Assembly: GCA_028716845.1 (NCBI GenBank)
Contig: JAQUPF010000007.1
Span: 1 to 64,000 of the forward strand
From: a bacterium
GTDB lineage: Bacteria; Auribacterota; Tritonobacteria; UBA1439
Direction of reading: 5' to 3'
Length of the DNA: 64,000 bases
The notes beneath the pieces are model-generated. The model searched no databases and was not told where the DNA came from. It was given only the letters and a program-made list of their open reading frames with translations. The position numbers and the translations under genes were made by a program. Of this stretch, positions 1 to 8,509 are shown in pieces; position 1 is the first letter of the stretch; the number at the start of each line of letters is the position of its first letter.

Positions 1-430
1 CGCCGCGGTCGCGGCCGCCGCGGCGGTGCTCCGGCGCCGCCGGCGGCGGGGGCCCCCCGCCGCGCCGGCGCGGCCGGCGCACGAGATCGCCCTCGAGGAG
101 ATCGCGCGGCTCCTCGCGGCGGACCTGCCGGGGCGGGGGCTCGTGCGGGAATTCTACGCCTCCCTCTCCGACATCGTGCGGCGCTACATCGAGCGCCGCT
201 TCGGCCTCAACGCCCCCGACCGGACGACCGAGGAGTTCCTCCTCGAGGCGGGCGCCGCCGGCGGACTCCCGGAGCGCGAGCGCGGCCTCGTGGGGGATTT
301 CCTCGCGCGGTGCGACCTGGTGAAGTTCGCCCGGTACGGCCCCCGCGCCGGGGAGATCGCGGGGGCTGCCGCCGCGGCCCGGCGCTTCATCGAGGAGACG
401 AAGGCGGCCGACGCCGCGGGGGGAGGGTGA
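1..430 (+). CDS. DUF4381-like protein of the bat operon, C-terminal part (5' end outside window)
   Basis: The reading frame is open to the left edge, so the GTG at base 26 in the ORF track is probably not the start. The visible part opens with an alanine/valine-rich stretch ending in a run of arginines, which looks like the end of a membrane helix. A cytoplasmic domain follows with the pattern YASLSDIVRRYIERRFG, TTEEFL and DLVKFARYGP, typical of the DUF4381 proteins that sit between DUF58 and batA in aerotolerance loci. batA begins four bases after its stop. The exact role is unknown; it presumably assembles with the Bat proteins at the membrane. Confidence 0.7.
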   Translation, partial: AAVAAAAAVLRRRRRRGPPAAPARPAHEIALEEIARLLAADLPGRGLVREFYASLSDIVRRYIERRFGLNAPDRTTEEFLLEAGAAGGLPERERGLVGDFLARCDLVKFARYGPRAGEIAGAAAAARRFIEETKAADAAGGG

Positions 431-434
431 GGCG

Positions 435-1433
435 ATGCAATTCCAGAATCCGGCATTCCTCGTCCTCATCCTCCTCGCCCCCGCCGCCGCGCTCGCGCGG
501 TCGAGGGCCCGCGGGGCCGCGGTGCGGTTCCCCGTCCTCGCCGGCCTCCGCCGGGTGCCGTCCTCCCGGCGGGCGCGGATCGGCCCGCGCCTCCTCGCCG
601 CGCTCTGGGCGGGCGCCGTCGCGTGCATCGCGCTCGCGCTCGCCCGCCCCGTGCGGGGGGCGGCGCACGCGAGGGTCTTCAGCGAGGGGATCGACATCGT
701 CCTCGCGCTCGACCTGTCCAGCAGCATGGATGCGCGGGACATGTCCCCCGATCTCCGCGTCAACCGGCTCGACGCCGCCCGGGAGGTCGTCAAGCGGTTC
801 ATCGCCGCGCGGCCGAACGACCGGATCGGCGTCGTCGCCTTCGCCCGGTACGCGTACACGCAGGCGCCGCTCACCCTCGACCACGAGGTGCTCGCCGGCC
901 TCGTGGACCGCCTCCGCATCGTCCCGCGGGGAGGGGAGGAGGACGGCACGGCGATCGGCTCGGCCATCATCACCGCCGCGGCGCGGCTGCGCGAGTCGGA
1001 GGCGACATCGAAGGTCATCATCCTCCTCACCGACGGCGTGAACAACTTCGGCGAGATCGGACCCGAGGACGCCGCCGAGGTCGCCCGAGCCCTCGGCATC
1101 AGGATCTACACGATCGGGGTCGGGACGAAGGGGACGGCGCCGTACCCGGTGCGGGTGGGCGGCCAGGTGCGCTTCGCGAGGGTCCAGGCCGACCTCGACG
1201 AGGAGGGGCTCGAGCGGGTCGCCGCCGCCACCGGCGGGCGGTACCACCACGCCCGGGACAAGGAGGCCCTCGGGGAGATCTACCGCCGGATCGACGAGAT
1301 GGAGCGGGTGCGCATCGAGGAGGAGAAGTACACGGAGTACAGCGACCTGTTCCCGTACGCGCTCCTCCCCGGCCTCGCCATGCTGCTGGCCGGCATCGCG
1401 CTCGAGGGGACGCTGCTCAGGAGGCTGCCGTAG
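435..1433 (+). CDS. batA: BatA-like von Willebrand factor A membrane protein
   Basis: 332 residues. One membrane helix near the N-terminus, a second around residues 52-71, a VWA domain from about 87 to 275, and a final C-terminal helix (PYALLPGLAMLLAGIAL). The metal-ion adhesion site reads D93-L-S95-S-S97, the complete DxSxS pattern, with a TDGVNNFG motif later in the domain. This is the standard BatA layout. The family is linked to aerotolerance or envelope stress through MoxR-type ATPases, which are not in this window. The start is ATG 435 after GGGAGGGTGAG. It is followed after one base by batB. Confidence 0.88.
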   Translation: MQFQNPAFLVLILLAPAAALARSRARGAAVRFPVLAGLRRVPSSRRARIGPRLLAALWAGAVACIALALARPVRGAAHARVFSEGIDIVLALDLSSSMDARDMSPDLRVNRLDAAREVVKRFIAARPNDRIGVVAFARYAYTQAPLTLDHEVLAGLVDRLRIVPRGGEEDGTAIGSAIITAAARLRESEATSKVIILLTDGVNNFGEIGPEDAAEVARALGIRIYTIGVGTKGTAPYPVRVGGQVRFARVQADLDEEGLERVAAATGGRYHHARDKEALGEIYRRIDEMERVRIEEEKYTEYSDLFPYALLPGLAMLLAGIALEGTLLRRLP

Positions 1434-1434
1434 G

Positions 1435-2463
1435 ATGCACTGGGGATCGCCCTCGTTCCTCTGGCTGCTCGCGCTCGCCCCCGCGGTCGCCCTCTTCCTC
1501 CGGTGGGCCGACGGGCGGCGGCGGCGGGCCCTGGGCGTCTTCGCCGACGAGCCGCTCCACGGCGCGCTCATCCGGGGCACGCGCCGGGGCCTGCGGCGGG
1601 CGCGCGCCGCGGCGCTCGTCCTCGCCGTCGCGCTGGTCGCCGTCGCCCTCGCCGAGCCGAAGTGGGGCTACCGCTGGCGGCGGGTCGCGCGGCAGGGGAT
1701 CGACATCGTCATCGCCATCGACACGTCGAAGAGCATGCTCGCGACGGACGTGAAGCCGAGCCGGATCGAGCGGGCCCGGATGGAGGTGCGGGAGCTCATC
1801 GACCACCTCCGGGGCGACCGGGTGGCGATCATCGCGTTCGCCGGTGGCAGCCACGTCCTCTGTCCGCTCACGCTCGACTACCGGGCGGCGGAGCTCCTCC
1901 TCCGCGCCGTGCGGGTGGGGGGGGTGCCGCTCGGCGGGACGGACATCGCCGGCGCCGTCGACAAGGCGGTCCGGATGTTCGAGGGGAGCGAGCGGAAGCA
2001 CCGGGCGCTCGTCATCCTCTCCGACGGCGAGGACCACGGCGGCGACCTCCCCGCCGCCGCGGAGCGGGCGAGGGAACAGGGGGTCAGGATCTTCGCCGTC
2101 GGCATCGGCTCCGCCGGCGGGGAGCTCATCCCGGTCGAGGGCGCCGACGGCGGGAGGGAGTTCCTCAAGGACCGCGACGGCGCCGTCGTCCAGACGCGCC
2201 TCGACGAGCGCACCCTCCAGCACGCCGCGCTCGTCACCGGCGGGGCGTACGTCTATCCCGCCGGCGGCCGGCTCGGCCTCGTCGATCTCTACCGGGACAC
2301 CATCTCCGCGATGGAGAAGAAGGAACTCGGCGAGGCGCAGCGGAAGGTGTTCGAGAACAGGTACCAGTGGCCGCTCGCGGCGGCGCTCCTCCTGCTCTGC
2401 ATCGAGGCGGTCCTGCCGGCGGCGCGGCGCGGCGCCCGGCCGGAGGCGCGGGGGGCGGCCTGA
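1435..2463 (+). CDS. batB: BatB-like von Willebrand factor A membrane protein
   Basis: 342 residues with the same architecture as the preceding gene: N-terminal helix (SFLWLLALAPAVALFL), second helix at about 57-73, VWA domain from about 88, and a C-terminal helix (WPLAAALLLLCIEAVL). The metal site is D96-T-S98-K-S100 followed by MLATDVKPSR, characteristic of BatB. SDGEDHGG marks a second metal-site loop. The tail after the last helix is short and lacks the TPR segment seen in some BatB proteins; TPR functions are in batC and batE here. Its stop overlaps the ATG of batC (TGATG). Confidence 0.88.
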   Translation: MHWGSPSFLWLLALAPAVALFLRWADGRRRRALGVFADEPLHGALIRGTRRGLRRARAAALVLAVALVAVALAEPKWGYRWRRVARQGIDIVIAIDTSKSMLATDVKPSRIERARMEVRELIDHLRGDRVAIIAFAGGSHVLCPLTLDYRAAELLLRAVRVGGVPLGGTDIAGAVDKAVRMFEGSERKHRALVILSDGEDHGGDLPAAAERAREQGVRIFAVGIGSAGGELIPVEGADGGREFLKDRDGAVVQTRLDERTLQHAALVTGGAYVYPAGGRLGLVDLYRDTISAMEKKELGEAQRKVFENRYQWPLAAALLLLCIEAVLPAARRGARPEARGAA

Positions 2464-3224
2464 TGAGGATCCGGGATCGCCTGGGCAGGGCGGCGGCGGT
2501 CGCACTCGCCCTCTCGTGCACGGCCTGGGCCGGGACGGCCGCGCGCCGGAACAGGGAGGGGACGGCGCTCTACGAGCGCGGCGAGTACGACCGGGCGCTC
2601 GAGAAGTTCACCGAGGCGACCGCGGACGCCCCGGAGCGGCCGGGGCTCATCTACAACATCGGGAACGTCCACTACCGGCAGTCGAAATACGACGACGCCG
2701 CCCGGTTGTTCGAGGGGGCGGCGGCCCGCGGCGATGCCCCGCTGCGGCAGCGGGCGTTCTACAACGCGGGGAACGCGAAATTCCGCTCCTGGCGGGAGGG
2801 GGGCGACAGGGGCCCCCTCCGCGAGGCGGCCGAGTTCTACATCCGGGCGCTCGAGATCGCGCCGGACGACGTGGACGCGAAATACAACCTCGAGCTCGCG
2901 CTCCGGGAGGCGGCCGAGGAGGAGCGGCAACGGGAGGAGCGGCCGGAGCAACAGGAGGGGGACGGGGAGGAGGGGGAGCGCGAGGAGGAGGAGCCGTCGC
3001 CCGGCGGGGAGGAAGAGGGGGAGCGGGAGGAGCAAGAGGAGGAAGAGGACCGCGGGGAGGAGGAGCCGCTCGAGTCGCCCGCCGGCGATCCGGAGGAGCG
3101 GGGTCTCACCGAGCGGGAGGCGGCCGAACTCATGCGGGCGCTGGAGCGGGAGGAGCGCGATCCGACCGATTTCATCCGGGCGCAGATACCGCCGGAGCCG
3201 AGGAGGGTGGAGAAGGATTGGTGA
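2463..3224 (+). CDS. batC: BatC-like TPR protein with long acidic tail
   Basis: The ORF track merges this gene into a longer frame; the true start is ATG 2463, overlapping the batB stop. 253 residues: signal peptide (residues 1-23, ending AWAG), at least two TPR units (GTALYERGEYDRALEKF, NIGNVHYRQSKYDDAARLF), a third helical pair, then a 50-60 residue stretch made almost only of Glu, Arg, Gly and Gln, and a short tail with RAQIPPEP. The position between batB and batD and the TPR-acidic layout fit BatC. It is likely periplasmic or membrane-tethered. Confidence 0.8.
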   Translation: MRIRDRLGRAAAVALALSCTAWAGTAARRNREGTALYERGEYDRALEKFTEATADAPERPGLIYNIGNVHYRQSKYDDAARLFEGAAARGDAPLRQRAFYNAGNAKFRSWREGGDRGPLREAAEFYIRALEIAPDDVDAKYNLELALREAAEEERQREERPEQQEGDGEEGEREEEEPSPGGEEEGEREEQEEEEDRGEEEPLESPAGDPEERGLTEREAAELMRALEREERDPTDFIRAQIPPEPRRVEKDW

Positions 3225-3408
3225 GCACTACAGTTGAAAGGAGAAAGTTGAAAGTTCAATGCAATGGGGTCACCTTCACCATCAACGAAGGCCCGGACTG
3301 CCGTTGCTCGTTTATCGTTTCCCGGGGGAGCGGCTCGAGAGATAGAATAGGTGGTGGTTCCATGGCGTCATGCGAGATGATCAACATTCCGGCGGGTGCG
3401 TGCGGGTC
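3225..3408. repeat. Intergenic insert with two dispersed repeat fragments inside the bat operon
   Basis: The 184 bases separating batC from batD contain no gene. They hold a GTTGAAAG...AGTTGAAAGTTCAA stretch that recurs at 56566-56612, and CGTTGCTCGTTTATCGTTTC followed by a G run, which matches the reverse complement of the tRNA-Gln/tRNA-Glu spacer at 59151-59217. The rest of the operon is spaced by 0-4 bases, so this looks like inserted repeat DNA. Confidence 0.5.
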
Positions 3409-5235
3409 ATGAGGGCGGGGAGCCGGCTGGTCGCGGCGCTCATCGCGGCGGCGGTCGCGGGGGACGCCGGGGCGGCCGAGATAGCGGCCTGGGCGAGCGC
3501 GCGGACGGTCGCCCTCGGCGAGCGGCTGGTGTTCAGCGTTCGGGTGTCGGGCGCCGAGCGGAGCGGCGCCCCCTCCCTTCCCGACCTCGACGGCTTCAGG
3601 TTGGCCGACACGGCCCACTCGACGCAGATCCAGATCGCCAACGGCGTCTCGTCCGTGAGCGCCCAGTACGACTACACCCTCGTCCCGCTCCGGACCGGGC
3701 GGCTGACCATCGGGCCGGTTCAGGTTGCGTACGGGGGCGGGACGCTCGCCACGGCGCCGGTGACGGTGGAGGTCGTCGAGACGGCCGACCGTGCCGCGCG
3801 CGCCGCGGCGGACGCGGCGGCCCCCGAACGGGCGGCCCGCGAGAACATGTTCGTCGAGCTCCTCGCCGACAAGGAGGAGGCCTATCTCCACGAGCAGGTC
3901 ACGCTCACCTTCAGGTTCCACCTCTCCGGCGTCAGCCTCGCCGAGCAGCCCTCCTACGAGCCGCCGCCCGCGGGCGGCTTCGTCGAGAAGCCGCTCGGCG
4001 CCGGCGGGAGCGCGAACTACGCGCGCGTCATCGGCGGCCGCCGCTACCAGGTGAGCGAGATCCAGACCGCCCTCTTCCCCTACCGGACGGGCGAGCTCGC
4101 CATCGGGCCGGCGCGCCTGTCGGGCGCCCTCCTCGAGGAGGCGCCGCGGCGGCGGACGGGATCGCGCGGGTTCTTCGACATCGACGATTTCTTCAGCGAC
4201 CCGTTCTTCGGGCGGTTCACGAGGAGGCCGTTCACGCTCCTCTCCAACGAGGTGAAGGTCAGGGTGAGGCCGCTCCCCGCCGAGGGCGCGCCGGCCGGCG
4301 AGGCGGCGGTCGGCCGGTACGCGATGGAGGTCGAGGCGAGGCCCCGCGAGGTGCGTGTCGGCGATCCGGTCACGGTGACGATGGTCGTGCGCGGCGAGGG
4401 GGATCTCGACAGGGTCCCGCCGCCGCGGATCGAGCGGCTCGACGGGTTCAAGAGCTACGACGTGACGAGCCGGACGGAGATGACGGGGCGGAGCGGCGTC
4501 ATCGAGGGGGTGAAGACGTTCGAGCAGGTCCTCGTGCCGCTCGATCCCGCGATCCGCGAGGTGCCGCCCGCCGTTTTCGACTCGTTCGATCCGAGGCGGG
4601 GGGCGTACGCCTCGCTCCGGGCGGGGCCCATCCCCCTCACGGTCCTCCCCGCGGAGGACGGCGACGCCGCGAAGCTCGTCAGTCTCCCTGCGGCATTCGA
4701 GGGGAGGCGGGTGGAGCTCCTCGAGCGGAACATCGTCTTCATCAAAACGGACCCGGGCGATCTCGCGAGGGAGCCGGGACGCCCGTCCGCGGTCTTCTGG
4801 ATCCTCCAGTGCGTCCCCCTCGCCCTCGTCCTTGCGGCCCTCGCCCACGCGCGACACGGGGAGCGGCTGCGGTCGGACCGCCGTTACGCGCGCCTGCACG
4901 GGGCCGGGAGGATGACCCGCCGCCGGCTCGCCGCCGCCCGGGCGGCGCTCGGGCAGGGGGATGTCGGCGGGTTCTACGGCGGCCTCGCGCGGGCGGTGAC
5001 GATGTACGTCGCCGACCGGATCGGCATCCCGACGGGCGGCCTCACCCCCGAGATCGTGCGCGAGCGGCTCCGCGAGCGGGGCATCCCCGCCGCGCTGCTC
5101 GACCGCGTCGACCGCTTCCTCCTCTCCTGCGAACGGGCGAGGTTCTCCCCGGGCGCCGGCGGCGCGGGCGAGACGGAGGCGGCCGCCGGCGAGGCGGCGG
5201 CCGTCATCGGCGAATTGCGGAGGAGCGGGCTGTGA
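3409..5235 (+). CDS. batD: BatD-like oxygen-tolerance protein
   Basis: About 608 residues from ATG 3409; the ATG at 3370 in the track would put 13 polar residues before a clean signal peptide (MRAGSRLVAALIAAAVAGDAGAA). The large beta-rich extracytoplasmic part carries repeated Ig-like segments with FRTGRLTIGP/YRTGELAIGP-type motifs typical of BatD (PF13584). One membrane helix follows (FWILQCVPLALVLAALAHA), then a cytoplasmic helical tail with an LSCERARFSPG segment. Its TGA overlaps the GTG of batE, suggesting translational coupling. It probably works with BatA/B/C/E in an envelope complex. Confidence 0.85.
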   Translation: MRAGSRLVAALIAAAVAGDAGAAEIAAWASARTVALGERLVFSVRVSGAERSGAPSLPDLDGFRLADTAHSTQIQIANGVSSVSAQYDYTLVPLRTGRLTIGPVQVAYGGGTLATAPVTVEVVETADRAARAAADAAAPERAARENMFVELLADKEEAYLHEQVTLTFRFHLSGVSLAEQPSYEPPPAGGFVEKPLGAGGSANYARVIGGRRYQVSEIQTALFPYRTGELAIGPARLSGALLEEAPRRRTGSRGFFDIDDFFSDPFFGRFTRRPFTLLSNEVKVRVRPLPAEGAPAGEAAVGRYAMEVEARPREVRVGDPVTVTMVVRGEGDLDRVPPPRIERLDGFKSYDVTSRTEMTGRSGVIEGVKTFEQVLVPLDPAIREVPPAVFDSFDPRRGAYASLRAGPIPLTVLPAEDGDAAKLVSLPAAFEGRRVELLERNIVFIKTDPGDLAREPGRPSAVFWILQCVPLALVLAALAHARHGERLRSDRRYARLHGAGRMTRRRLAAARAALGQGDVGGFYGGLARAVTMYVADRIGIPTGGLTPEIVRERLRERGIPAALLDRVDRFLLSCERARFSPGAGGAGETEAAAGEAAAVIGELRRSGL

Positions 5236-6116
5236 CGCGCGCCTGTCGTGCCGGGCGGGCGGTGTCCCTCGCCGCGCTCTGCCTCCTCGCGGCGGCCGCC
5301 CCGGCGGCCGGGGCGGAGGAGCGGGGGGCGATGCCGCCCGAGGCCGTCACCCCCCTCGCGCCCGAGCGGATCGAACTCATCCCCGCCGGGAGCCCGGCGG
5401 CCGCGCCGTCGGGCGCCGGGCGGGAGGCGGATCCGAGGGAGCTGTTCGCCCGCGCGAACAGCCGCTACGAGGCGGGCGACTACGAGGCGGCGCGCGCGGC
5501 CTACATGGAGCTCGTCGACCGGGGATACCGGGGGGCGAACCTCTCCTACAACCTCGGCAACGCCCTCTTCAAACTGGACAGGAAGGGGGAGGCGATCCTC
5601 CACTACCGGAAGGCGCTCGCGCTCCGCCCCCGGGACGCGGACGCGCGGAGCAACCTCGACTACGCCCTCTCCCTCACGAGGGACCGCATCGAGCCGGCCC
5701 CCCGCGCCCGGCTCGCGCGATTCATCGAGGCCGCCGTCTCCCGGGCGACGCTCGCCGAGCTCGCGGGCGCGGCGGTGGCGGCCTACTGGCTCCTCGCCGC
5801 CCTCCTCATCGTCACGATCTACATCCCCTCCTGGCGGCCGTTCCTCGGCCGGGCCCGGACGGGGCTGGCCGCCGTCCTCGTCGTCGCGGCCGCCGCGGCG
5901 GTCCTCAGGGCGCGGCTCGACGCGCGGGAGGAGGCGGTCATCCTCGAGCCGGAGGCGAAGATCCGCTACGGCCCATCCGGGGACGACGTGGTCGCCTTCA
6001 TCCTCCACGAGGGGGCGGTGGTGCGGGTCAGGAACAGGAGGGACGGCTGGCTGCAGGTGGCGCTCCCCGACGGGAAGGCCGGGTGGGTCGAGGGGGAGCG
6101 GTGCGGCCTGATATGA
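5232..6116 (+). CDS. batE: BatE-like TPR and SH3-like membrane protein
   Basis: 294 residues from GTG 5232, overlapping the batD stop as GTGA. Order of parts: signal peptide (residues 1-28), TPR units (ANSRYEAGDYEAARAAYMEL, NLGNALFKLDRKGEAILHY, YRKALALRPRDADARSNLDYAL), two membrane helices (AYWLLAALLIVTIYI and TGLAAVLVVAAAAAV), and a C-terminal SH3-like beta domain (KIRYGPSGDD, GWLQVALPDGKAGWV). This is the usual BatE arrangement and closes the operon. A G-rich, poorly coding 50-base spacer precedes the next gene. Confidence 0.85.
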   Translation: MTRACRAGRAVSLAALCLLAAAAPAAGAEERGAMPPEAVTPLAPERIELIPAGSPAAAPSGAGREADPRELFARANSRYEAGDYEAARAAYMELVDRGYRGANLSYNLGNALFKLDRKGEAILHYRKALALRPRDADARSNLDYALSLTRDRIEPAPRARLARFIEAAVSRATLAELAGAAVAAYWLLAALLIVTIYIPSWRPFLGRARTGLAAVLVVAAAAAVLRARLDAREEAVILEPEAKIRYGPSGDDVVAFILHEGAVVRVRNRRDGWLQVALPDGKAGWVEGERCGLI

Positions 6117-6167
6117 CCGCGTCCCCTCGCCGCGGACGGCGAGGGGGGGAGGGGGGGAGGGGGGGGC

Positions 6168-8441
6168 GTGTCCGGATTCCTGAAGCGGGCCGCAGTGTTC
6201 CTCCTCGGGTCGTTCACCGTCGTCGCCCAGGTCACCTTCCTCAGGGAATTCCTCGTCGTCTTCCTCGGCAACGAGCTCTGCCTCGGCGTCGTATTCTCGA
6301 GCTGGTTTCTCGGCTTCGCGCTCGGTGCGGCCGCGGCGGCCCGCCCGGCCCGCCGGGCGCGCGCGGGGGAGCCGCTCTTCCCGCTCGTCGTCTCGGCCCT
6401 CCTGTTCCTCGCCCCCGCCGTCGTCCTCCTCATCCGGGCGTCGCGGCTGCTCCTCGCCGTGCCGCCGGGCGAGTACATCCCGTTCGCGCGGCTGCTCCTC
6501 GCGGCCTTGTGCCTCATCGTCCCGTTCAGCTTCCTCGTCGGTTTCGCGTTCCCGTTCGCCTGCCTCCTCGCCCTCGCGGGTGAGCGGCGGGGCGTCCGGA
6601 ACGTCGGCCTCGCCTACGTCCTGGACGCCGTCGGCTGCCTCGCCGGCGGGTCGATCTTCAGCTTCGCCCTCGTCGGGCGCGTCCCGCCGCTCCCGATACT
6701 CATCGGCTGGGCGGCGGCGCTCTTCGCGGTCCTCGCCCTCGGCGCCGGGCCGGCCGGGCGGCGGCGGGCGGCCGCCCTCGCCGTCGCCGTCGCCGCCTGC
6801 GCCGCCGCCCTCGCCTCCGGGGCCGCGCGCCGGCTCGACGAGTGGAGCGTCCGCGTCCGCTGGCGGAGCCTCAACCCGGACATGCCGCTTCTCCTTTCGA
6901 CGGACACGCGGTACGAGAACATCGCCGTCGCGCGCCGCAACGGCCAGTTCGACCTCTTCGGCAACGGCCAGTACTACTTCTCGTTCCCCGACCCGTACGG
7001 CGCGGCGGCCGCGGCGCACATGATCATGACCCAGCACCCGTCGCCGGGGCGCGTGCTGCTCATCGGCGGCGGGGCCGGCGGCATGGCGCGCGTCTTCCTC
7101 GAGCACGGCCTCGACCTGCTCCGGTACATCGAGCTCGACCCGGCGCTCATCCGCATCACCGAGGAGTGCCTCGGCGAGGAGGAGGCTCGCGTCTTCCGCC
7201 TCCCGCAGGTCCGGCTCTCCCACGGCGACGGGCGGCGCTTCATCAAGGAGACGGGGGAGCGGTTCGACATGGTCGTCGTCAACGTCCCCGACCCCTCCAC
7301 TGCGATGCTCAACCGCTTCTACACCCGGGAGTTCTACCGCGAGGCGCGGGCCGTCCTCGCCCCCGGCGGGGTGCTCGCGGCGCGCCTGAGCGCCCCCGCC
7401 GACTACTACGGCGGCGAGGTCGCCAGCTACGTCGGCTCCGTCTACCGCACCCTCCGGTCGGTCTTCCCGCACGTCCTCGTCGCGCCAGGGGAGGAGCACC
7501 ATTTCTTCGCCTCCGATTCGCCGGCGGGGGCGACCGCCGACCTCGGCGCGCTCGCCCGGCGCTGGGCGGAGCGGGGGATCGCCACGGACGCCTTCACCCC
7601 CCACCATTACCTCATCTGGTGGCTCCCGGAGCGGGTCGCCTTCACCCGGGAATCGCTCGAGGCGGCCGCGCGGGTCCCGCTCAACACGGACCTCAGGCCC
7701 GTGACCTACTACTTCAATCTGATCATCTGGGCCCGGCACTCGGGATCGGCCGTCGCCGGCGCCCTCCGCGTCCTCGAGCGCGCGGGGGCCGGCTGGTTCC
7801 TCGCCCCCCTCGCCGCCCTCCTCCTCGCGCGGCTCGGCTGGCTCCTCGCCTCCGGCCGGCGCGGCGCGCGGCAGACCGCCTTCCACGCCCTCCTGGCGGT
7901 CGGCGCGATGGGATTCTCCGCGATCGCCCTCGAGATCATCCTCATCTTCGCCTTCCAGAGCATCTACGGCTACGCCTACCAGATGATGGGGCTCATCGTG
8001 GCGCTCTTCATGGCCGGCCTCGCCTCGGGCGGATACTGCTCGACCCGCGTGGTCGCGCATCCCCGGCGGCGGACGCGCCCCCTCCTCGCGCTCGCGGCCC
8101 TCGCCCTCGGCCTCTACGCGGGGATCGTGCCGTCCATCCTGCGCCTCGTCGGCGCCTCGGGCGCGCGCTCGGAGTACGTCTTCGCGGCGCTCATCCTCGT
8201 CACCGGCTTCGTCGCGGGGCTGGAGTTCCCCCTCGCGGGCGCCCTCTACGAGCGGCACGCCGCGAGCATCGGCCGGACCGCGGCGCGGGCGGGCGCGGCG
8301 GATTACCTCGGCGCCTGCGCCGGGGCGCTCCTCACCGGCGTCGTATTCGTGCCGCTCCTCGGCATCGCGGCCGCCTGCCGCATCCTCCTCGCGCTGAACG
8401 CCGGCGTCGCCTTCCTTCTCCTCGCGGCGCGCGACGACTGA
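6168..8441 (+). CDS. Membrane-embedded spermidine-synthase-like (aminopropyltransferase-fold) protein
   Basis: 757 residues from GTG 6168. About six membrane helices (residues 8-215) come before a Rossmann methyltransferase-like domain with GGGAGG at 300-305, an acidic IELDP at 322-325 and HGDGRRFI, the signature of the polyamine synthase fold. A second block of helices (about 540-750) closes the protein. This helix-SpeE-helix layout is common in uncharacterised bacterial proteins, and the substrate cannot be inferred. No SpeD or other polyamine gene is nearby. A distinct promoter separates it from the radical SAM genes downstream. Confidence 0.75.
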   Translation: MSGFLKRAAVFLLGSFTVVAQVTFLREFLVVFLGNELCLGVVFSSWFLGFALGAAAAARPARRARAGEPLFPLVVSALLFLAPAVVLLIRASRLLLAVPPGEYIPFARLLLAALCLIVPFSFLVGFAFPFACLLALAGERRGVRNVGLAYVLDAVGCLAGGSIFSFALVGRVPPLPILIGWAAALFAVLALGAGPAGRRRAAALAVAVAACAAALASGAARRLDEWSVRVRWRSLNPDMPLLLSTDTRYENIAVARRNGQFDLFGNGQYYFSFPDPYGAAAAAHMIMTQHPSPGRVLLIGGGAGGMARVFLEHGLDLLRYIELDPALIRITEECLGEEEARVFRLPQVRLSHGDGRRFIKETGERFDMVVVNVPDPSTAMLNRFYTREFYREARAVLAPGGVLAARLSAPADYYGGEVASYVGSVYRTLRSVFPHVLVAPGEEHHFFASDSPAGATADLGALARRWAERGIATDAFTPHHYLIWWLPERVAFTRESLEAAARVPLNTDLRPVTYYFNLIIWARHSGSAVAGALRVLERAGAGWFLAPLAALLLARLGWLLASGRRGARQTAFHALLAVGAMGFSAIALEIILIFAFQSIYGYAYQMMGLIVALFMAGLASGGYCSTRVVAHPRRRTRPLLALAALALGLYAGIVPSILRLVGASGARSEYVFAALILVTGFVAGLEFPLAGALYERHAASIGRTAARAGAADYLGACAGALLTGVVFVPLLGIAAACRILLALNAGVAFLLLAARDD

Positions 8442-8477
8442 GTGTCGCGACGACTGAGGCCCGCTCCCCGGCCCCGC

Positions 8478-8488
8478 TGTGCTACAAT
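8478..8488 (+). promoter_or_regulatory. Extended -10 promoter of the radical SAM pair
   Basis: TGTGCTACAAT is an extended -10 (TGn + TACAAT) 22 bases before ATG 8510. No -35 is obvious. A CCCCTAAAGGGG dyad (8493-8504) lies between it and the start codon and includes the ribosome binding site. Confidence 0.5.
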
Positions 8489-8509
8489 AACGCCCCTAAA
8501 GGGGATTCC

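Noticed and set aside
4974-8258. 1094-residue minus-strand ORF
   Set aside because: Arg/Glu/Gly-rich shadow of batE and the SpeE-like gene in GC-rich DNA; no domain or start signal.
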